Assembly (NCBI RefSeq): GCF_015223105.1
Contig: NZ_JADFTZ010000001.1
Coordinates: 1,116,001 to 1,180,000 of the forward strand
Length of the DNA: 64,000 bases
From: Flavobacterium proteolyticum
GTDB lineage: Bacteria; Bacteroidota; Bacteroidia; Flavobacteriales; Flavobacteriaceae
Direction of reading: 5' to 3'
Below the pieces are notes generated by a model. It was given only the letters and a program-made list of their open reading frames with translations. It was not told the DNA's origin and ran no database searches. Of the stretch, positions 59,721-64,000 are shown one piece after another. How positions within the stretch are numbered: position 1 is the first letter of the stretch; every line of letters starts with the position of its first letter. A program made the position numbers and the translations under genes.

Positions 59721-61931
59721 ATGAAAAAAATTATTTTTTATGCTGTTGTGTTGTTACCTTTTTTAGGGTTTTCGCAAACAGCAAAAGATACCGCTACAAC
59801 CGAATTGAGCGAAGTGGTAATTTCAAATAAAGTTCCAAAAAAATATACACAATTACCTAATCAAGTTGAGGTAATCACAGCAAAACAAATCGATTTTCAA
59901 AACTTTCAAAGTACGGCTGAGATGCTTTCTAATTCAGGAGCCTTATTTGTGCAAAAATCACAACAAGGCGGTGGAAGTCCTGTGATTAGAGGATTTGAAG
60001 CAAGTAGAGTTTTAATCACTGTTGATGGTGTAAGAATGAATAACTTAATATTCAGAGCAGGTCACTTGCAAAATGTAATTACAGTTGACGAAAATATGTT
60101 AGAGAATGTAGGTGTTTTTTATGGTCCGTCTTCTACGTTATTTGGTAGTGATGCACTTGGTGGAGCAGTAGCAATGACAACTAAGAATGCTAAGTTTTTA
60201 GATCAAGCTCACAACAAATTCACGGGTGGAGTTAATACGCGTTATAGTAGTGTAAATGAGGAAAAATCTGTCGCTCTGAATTTAAATTATGCTACTTCAA
60301 AGTTTGCTTCCTTGACTTTCTTTTCATTTAATGATTTTGGGGATTTAAAAATGGGTAAAGAAAGAAATCATAATGGGGATTACTTTGGAGAAAGACCTAA
60401 TTATGTTTCAACAGTTGGTGGCGTTGACCAATTAAATGTAAATGATGATAAGTACACACAAGTGGGGTCGGCTTACAAACAGTATAATTTCATGCAGAAA
60501 TTTGCTTACAAAACAAATTCAGGATATGTACACGGTTTAAATTTACAGTATTCAACGACATCTAATATTAATCGTTATGATAGATTAACTGAAACTACTA
60601 GTTCTGGATTAAAATTTGCACAATGGTATTACGGTCCACAAGATAGATTGTTGGCGGTTTATTCATTACAAAAAGGAAAAGCGTTTTTAAATAGCGATTT
60701 AAAAGTTAATGTAGCGTATCAAAATGTAAAAGAAAGTCGTCATAACAGAAGATTTGGGAACTACAATTTACAACACAACGAAGAAAATGTAGACATGTTT
60801 TCGGTTTCGTTAGATTTAAATAAAAAATTTACTAAAGGAGAATTGTTTTATGGTTTTGAATCGTACTATGAAACTTTAAAATCAACGGCTTATGCTAATA
60901 ATATCAATACGGGAGTTGTAACTGATATCAACACGCGTTATCCAAACGGAGATAACAATATGATGCGTAATGATTTGTATGTTTCTTACAACGAAAAAAT
61001 TTCTGATAAAACATTCTGGAACGTAGGAGCTAGAGCGGGATATACAAGTTTAAAAAGTACAATTGCTGATAATTCTGTATTTTCCTTACCTTTTAACTCA
61101 ATTTCTCAAGGAAACTTTACTTATAGTGGAACTTTAGGGATTACGCATAATACATCAAAAAACTTTGCTTTAAAAGGAAATATTGCTACTGGATTTAGAG
61201 CGCCAAATATTGATGACTTAGCAAAAGTATTTGAATCAAAAGCGGGTTCTTCTTCTTCATTAGGTATTTTAATTGTGCCAAACGAAGATTTAAAACCAGA
61301 AAAAACAATTACCGGAGATTTAGGTATCGTAATTCAATCTGATTCTAAAAGGATAAAATTAGAAAGTACGTATTTCTATACCAGAATGTATGATGCCATT
61401 GTAACAGATGATTTTACATACAACGGACAAAGCATCGTTAACTACAACGGATTTGATGCTCAAGTAAAAGCGAATCAAAATAAAGGAAAAGCTTTTGTAA
61501 CTGGATTTTCAACTAACGTAAGTGCTTACATCATTTCTGATTTATTATTTAGTGCTAATTTCAATTATACGCTTGGTAGAGTAGTAGAGGATGGTTCTCA
61601 ACGTCCATTAGATCATATTGCGCCTTATTTTGGTAAAGTTGGGTTAGCTTATACCTACAACAAACTTAATTTAGAAGGTTATATGTTATACAATGGTAAA
61701 AAGGATAGTAAAGATTATTCAACAAGTGGTGAAGATAATGCACAATATGCACCAGCTAATGGTATGCCAGCTTGGGAAACTTATAACTTTAAAGCAGGTT
61801 TCCAAGTGTTAAAAGGAGGAACTCTTTTTGCTGGAGTAGAAAATATTTTAGATACACAATACCGAGTATTTGCTTCAGGAATTAACGCTCCTGGTAGAAA
61901 TATTTATGGTGGAATTAAATACACTTTCTAA
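59721..61931 (+). CDS. TonB-dependent receptor, hemoglobin/heme type
   Basis: A 736-residue outer-membrane receptor. It has a signal peptide (KKIIFYAVVLLPFLGFSQ), a plug domain (about 30-160) and a 22-strand barrel ending in NIYGGIKYTF. A TonB box-like region is LSEVVISNKVP (about 29-39). The plug sequence GGGSPVIRGFEASRV, then GVRMNNLIFRAGHLQN and YGPSSTLFGSDALGGAVAM, matches the heme/hemoglobin/transferrin receptor branch. It would import heme or a similar iron source in a TonB-dependent way. The gene has no visible heme-handling neighbours; the small unknown protein upstream could be a partner. Confidence 0.92.
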   Translation: MKKIIFYAVVLLPFLGFSQTAKDTATTELSEVVISNKVPKKYTQLPNQVEVITAKQIDFQNFQSTAEMLSNSGALFVQKSQQGGGSPVIRGFEASRVLITVDGVRMNNLIFRAGHLQNVITVDENMLENVGVFYGPSSTLFGSDALGGAVAMTTKNAKFLDQAHNKFTGGVNTRYSSVNEEKSVALNLNYATSKFASLTFFSFNDFGDLKMGKERNHNGDYFGERPNYVSTVGGVDQLNVNDDKYTQVGSAYKQYNFMQKFAYKTNSGYVHGLNLQYSTTSNINRYDRLTETTSSGLKFAQWYYGPQDRLLAVYSLQKGKAFLNSDLKVNVAYQNVKESRHNRRFGNYNLQHNEENVDMFSVSLDLNKKFTKGELFYGFESYYETLKSTAYANNINTGVVTDINTRYPNGDNNMMRNDLYVSYNEKISDKTFWNVGARAGYTSLKSTIADNSVFSLPFNSISQGNFTYSGTLGITHNTSKNFALKGNIATGFRAPNIDDLAKVFESKAGSSSSLGILIVPNEDLKPEKTITGDLGIVIQSDSKRIKLESTYFYTRMYDAIVTDDFTYNGQSIVNYNGFDAQVKANQNKGKAFVTGFSTNVSAYIISDLLFSANFNYTLGRVVEDGSQRPLDHIAPYFGKVGLAYTYNKLNLEGYMLYNGKKDSKDYSTSGEDNAQYAPANGMPAWETYNFKAGFQVLKGGTLFAGVENILDTQYRVFASGINAPGRNIYGGIKYTF

Positions 61932-61944
61932 GAATAGTAAGAAC

Positions 61945-61981
61945 AAAAAAAATCCCGATAGGAAACTATCGGGATTTTTTG
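61945..61981. terminator. bidirectional intrinsic terminator
   Basis: A-tract plus ATCCCGATAG (61952-61961), a four-base loop, CTATCGGGAT (61966-61975) and a T-tract, between the convergent receptor and accD genes. Confidence 0.9.
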
Positions 61982-61983
61982 TT

Positions 61984-62838
61984 TTATCTGATTGGTTGAT
62001 TTTGAATCAAATCCAAATACAAGTTAATTTTGTTTTTCAACTCTTTTCTGTGAGCGATAAAATCTAAGAATCCATGCTCTAATAAGAATTCTGAGGTTTG
62101 GAAACCTTCTGGTAAATCTTTACCTGTAGTGTCTCTTACAATACGTGGTCCAGCGAATCCAATTAAAGCTCCTGGTTCTCCAATATTGATATCACCAAGC
62201 ATAGCATAAGAAGCTGTTGTTCCACCCGTTGTTGGATCTGTACATAATGAAATGTATGGAATTCTTTCTTCTGCTAACTGTGCTAATTTTGCTGATGTTT
62301 TAGCTAACTGCATCAAAGAGAAAGCAGCTTCCATCATACGTGCTCCACCTGATTTAGAAATCAATACAAATGGTACTTTGTTTTTGATAGAATAATCGAT
62401 AGCTCTTGCGATTTTTTCTCCTACTACTGCTCCCATAGAACCACCAATAAAAGCAAAATCCATACAAGAAACAACTAATTCTTTCCCTTTTGATTTTCCA
62501 ACACCTGTACGAATAGCATCTTTGAGTTTGGTTTTATCCATAACCTCTTTTAAACGATCGCTATATTTTTTAGTGTCTTCAAATTTTAATGGATCTTTAG
62601 ATGTTAAGTTCGCATCTAATTCTTTGAATTCGTTATTGTCGAATAAAATTTCGAAATATTCTTTACTACCAATTCTAACATGAAAATCATCTTCTGGGCT
62701 AACCCATAAGTTTCTTGCTAATTCATCAGTATCAACAATTTTTCCTGTTGGTGATTTATACCATAAGCCTTTAGGAACATCTTTTTTGTCCTCAGTAGCT
62801 GTTGTAATTCCTTTTTCTTTTCTTTTAAACCAAGCCAT
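61984..62838 (-). CDS. accD: acetyl-CoA carboxylase carboxyltransferase beta subunit, zinc-finger-less
   Basis: A 284-residue crotonase-fold subunit that, with AccA, carboxylates acetyl-CoA to malonyl-CoA for fatty acid synthesis. Core motifs are clear: [25 protein letters not shown] (residues about 121-145), [20 protein letters not shown] (about 161-180), [21 protein letters not shown] (about 197-217), and [22 protein letters not shown]. The N-terminal segment, where AccD normally has a four-cysteine zinc ribbon, reads [18 protein letters not shown] with no cysteine. The gene follows fbaA by 81 bases that contain a heptad repeat. Confidence 0.95.
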   Translation of the reverse strand: MAWFKRKEKGITTATEDKKDVPKGLWYKSPTGKIVDTDELARNLWVSPEDDFHVRIGSKEYFEILFDNNEFKELDANLTSKDPLKFEDTKKYSDRLKEVMDKTKLKDAIRTGVGKSKGKELVVSCMDFAFIGGSMGAVVGEKIARAIDYSIKNKVPFVLISKSGGARMMEAAFSLMQLAKTSAKLAQLAEERIPYISLCTDPTTGGTTASYAMLGDINIGEPGALIGFAGPRIVRDTTGKDLPEGFQTSEFLLEHGFLDFIAHRKELKNKINLYLDLIQNQPIR

Positions 62839-62849
62839 ATTTCTTGAAA

Positions 62850-62918
62850 TTAGAAGTCAGAAATTAGAAATTAGAAGTTAGAAGTGATTTTTCTAAATTC
62901 TAAATTCTAAATTCTAAA
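62850..62918. repeat. opposed heptad tandem repeats between fbaA and accD
   Basis: Arm A 62850-62884: five heptads TTAGAAG, TCAGAAA, TTAGAAA, TTAGAAG, TTAGAAG. Arm B 62891-62918: four perfect heptads TTCTAAA. The arms are complementary at six of seven positions per unit and are separated by a six-base loop (TGATTT), so the transcript can form a long imperfect hairpin. Arm B ends one base before the fbaA stop codon. Confidence 0.75.
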
Positions 62919-62919
62919 T

Positions 62920-63987
62920 TTATAATGTGTTTACGTTATTTAAATCAGCAAAAGCTTGTTCTAATCTTGTATTGAACGTAACTTCTCCTTCACGAACCCA
63001 TTTTCTAGGATCGTAGTGTTTTTTATTTGGACTATCGGCTCCGTCTGGGCTACCGATTTGTGTTCTTAAGTAATCAATTTTATTTACCATGTAATCACGA
63101 ATTCCTTCTGTGAAAGCAAATTGTAAATCGGTGTCAATGTTCATTTTAATTACTCCGTAAGAAATAGCTTCCCTAATTTCTTCTAACGTAGAACCAGAAC
63201 CGCCATGGAAAACGAAATCAACTGGGTTATTTCCTGTGTTGAATTTATTTTGAACGTATTCTTGCGAGTTTTTAAGAATTTTTGGAGTTAATTTTACATT
63301 TCCTGGTTTGTAAACACCATGCACATTTCCAAAAGAAGCTGCGATAGTAAATCTTGGACTTACTTTCATTAATTCTTCGTAAGCATAAGCTACTTCACTA
63401 GGTTGTGTATATAATTTTGAGCTATCTACATCTGAATTATCCACACCATCTTCTTCACCACCTGTTATTCCTAATTCGATTTCTAATGTCATGCCCATTT
63501 TGCTCATTCTTTCTAAATATTTTTTAGAAATTTCGATGTTCTCTTCGATTGGTTCTTCAGATAAATCAATCATATGAGAACTATATAATGGTTTTCCAGT
63601 TTCAGCAAAATGTTTTTCAGAAGCATCTAATAAACCATCAATCCATGGTAAAAGATTTTTGGCACAGTGGTCAGTATGTAAAATTACCGTAGCACCATAA
63701 GCTTCTGCTAAAGTATGAATGTGTTTCGCACCAGCAACTGCTCCTAAAATAGCTGCTTTTTGATTTTCATTTGACAATCCTTTTCCAGCATTAAATTGTG
63801 CTCCTCCATTAGAAAATTGAATGATTACAGGTGCGTTTAGTTTTGCAGCTGTTTCCAAAACTCCATTAATTGTACTAGATCCTACAACATTAACAGCAGG
63901 TAATGCAAATCCTTTTTGTTTTGCATATTTAAAGATTTCTTGAACTTGATCTCCGGTAGCAACACCAGGTTTAATATTGTGACTCAT
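62920..63987 (-). CDS. fbaA: class II fructose-bisphosphate aldolase
   Basis: A 355-residue zinc aldolase of the FbaA class, cleaving fructose 1,6-bisphosphate in glycolysis. Zinc ligands: His in LHTDHCAKNLLPW (about 107-119), Glu in LEIELGITGGEEDGVDNS (about 172-189), and His residues in GNVHGVYKPGNVKL (about 221-234) and DFVFHGGSGSTLEEI (about 258-272). The N-terminal part KPGVATGDQVQEIFKYAKQKGFALPAVNV and the C-terminus with PDGADSPNKKHYDPRKW fit the family. Its ATG at 63987 leaves only 13 bases of upstream sequence in the window, so the promoter is not visible. accD follows. Confidence 0.96.
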   Translation of the reverse strand: MSHNIKPGVATGDQVQEIFKYAKQKGFALPAVNVVGSSTINGVLETAAKLNAPVIIQFSNGGAQFNAGKGLSNENQKAAILGAVAGAKHIHTLAEAYGATVILHTDHCAKNLLPWIDGLLDASEKHFAETGKPLYSSHMIDLSEEPIEENIEISKKYLERMSKMGMTLEIELGITGGEEDGVDNSDVDSSKLYTQPSEVAYAYEELMKVSPRFTIAASFGNVHGVYKPGNVKLTPKILKNSQEYVQNKFNTGNNPVDFVFHGGSGSTLEEIREAISYGVIKMNIDTDLQFAFTEGIRDYMVNKIDYLRTQIGSPDGADSPNKKHYDPRKWVREGEVTFNTRLEQAFADLNNVNTL

Positions 63988-64000
63988 AGTTGATTGTTTT

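Noticed and set aside
1..64000. CRISPR arrays, insertion sequences, prophage, rRNA operons, toxin-antitoxin or defence systems
   Set aside because: I looked for transposase or integrase motifs, direct-repeat arrays with unique spacers and recognisable defence domains and found none.

Overview
The window is AT-rich chromosomal DNA from a member of the Bacteroidota, almost certainly the family Flavobacteriaceae (Flavobacterium or a close relative). This rests on several observations. There is a type IX secretion (T9SS) type B sorting domain on a 1432-residue surface protein. Isoprenoids are made through mevalonate by GHMP kinases of the flavobacterial kind. Lipoproteins and dipeptidyl peptidase / POT peptide transporters are abundant. 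Promoters carry the TAnnTTTG -7 element typical of this phylum, and Shine-Dalgarno sequences are largely absent. Coding density is high: no gene-free stretch exceeds about 160 bases. I see no insertion sequence, prophage, CRISPR array or rRNA operon; most of the window is core genome with a few accessory patches.

Layout. 1-3231: three lipoproteins (two LPP20-like, one long repeat-rich) arranged around a divergent promoter region, the first cut by the window edge. 3302-8295: tspO, then an isoprenoid operon (mvaD, mevalonate kinase, an unknown five-helix membrane protein, a UbiA prenyltransferase), then a pseudouridine synthase. 8453-13093: a small NTF2-like protein, an unknown secreted protein, dusB and lepA. 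13212-17510: the giant T9SS cargo protein. 17571-19264: umuC-umuD translesion polymerase pair in reversed order. 19316-26914: a minus-strand envelope cluster (coaX, outer-membrane protein, TPR protein, lptC, a 59-residue membrane protein, CNNM/CorC-like protein, PpiD-like foldase). 27037: tRNA-Phe. 27164-29394: second mevalonate block (GYDIA GHMP kinase and HMG-CoA reductase). 29439-33779: a 1446-residue hybrid sensor kinase. 33916-41577: DPP IV, three POT transporters and a thioredoxin-like protein, forming a peptide-utilisation block. 41581-47897: ComEC, lpxB, surE and the Prc protease. 47939-49281: a coiled-coil secreted protein and a nuclease lipoprotein. 49282-54837: rod-shape operon mreB-mreC-mreD-mrdA-rodA. 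54981-56513: purH. 56637-59639: an accessory patch with two small lipoproteins, an ABC permease and an unknown protein. 59721-61931: a heme-type TonB-dependent receptor. 61984-63987: accD and class II fructose-bisphosphate aldolase.

How the genes work together. The two mevalonate blocks together supply HMG-CoA reductase, mevalonate kinase, a probable phosphomevalonate kinase and the diphosphomevalonate decarboxylase. DPP IV and the POT carriers form a route from extracellular peptides to cytoplasmic di- and tripeptides. LptC, LpxB, the PPIase, the Mre/Rod system and the lipoproteins serve envelope construction.

No clearly new defence or mobile system is visible. The items most worth a second look are a 74% GC palindromic island forming the 3' end of a lipoprotein gene (57036-57063), a set of three intergenic spacers built from short tandem units in opposed orientation (8304-8434, 11180-11295, 62850-62918), an AccD without zinc-finger cysteines, a ComEC without the metallo-beta-lactamase metal motif, the unknown membrane protein inside the isoprenoid operon, and the three-lipoprotein cluster at the left edge.
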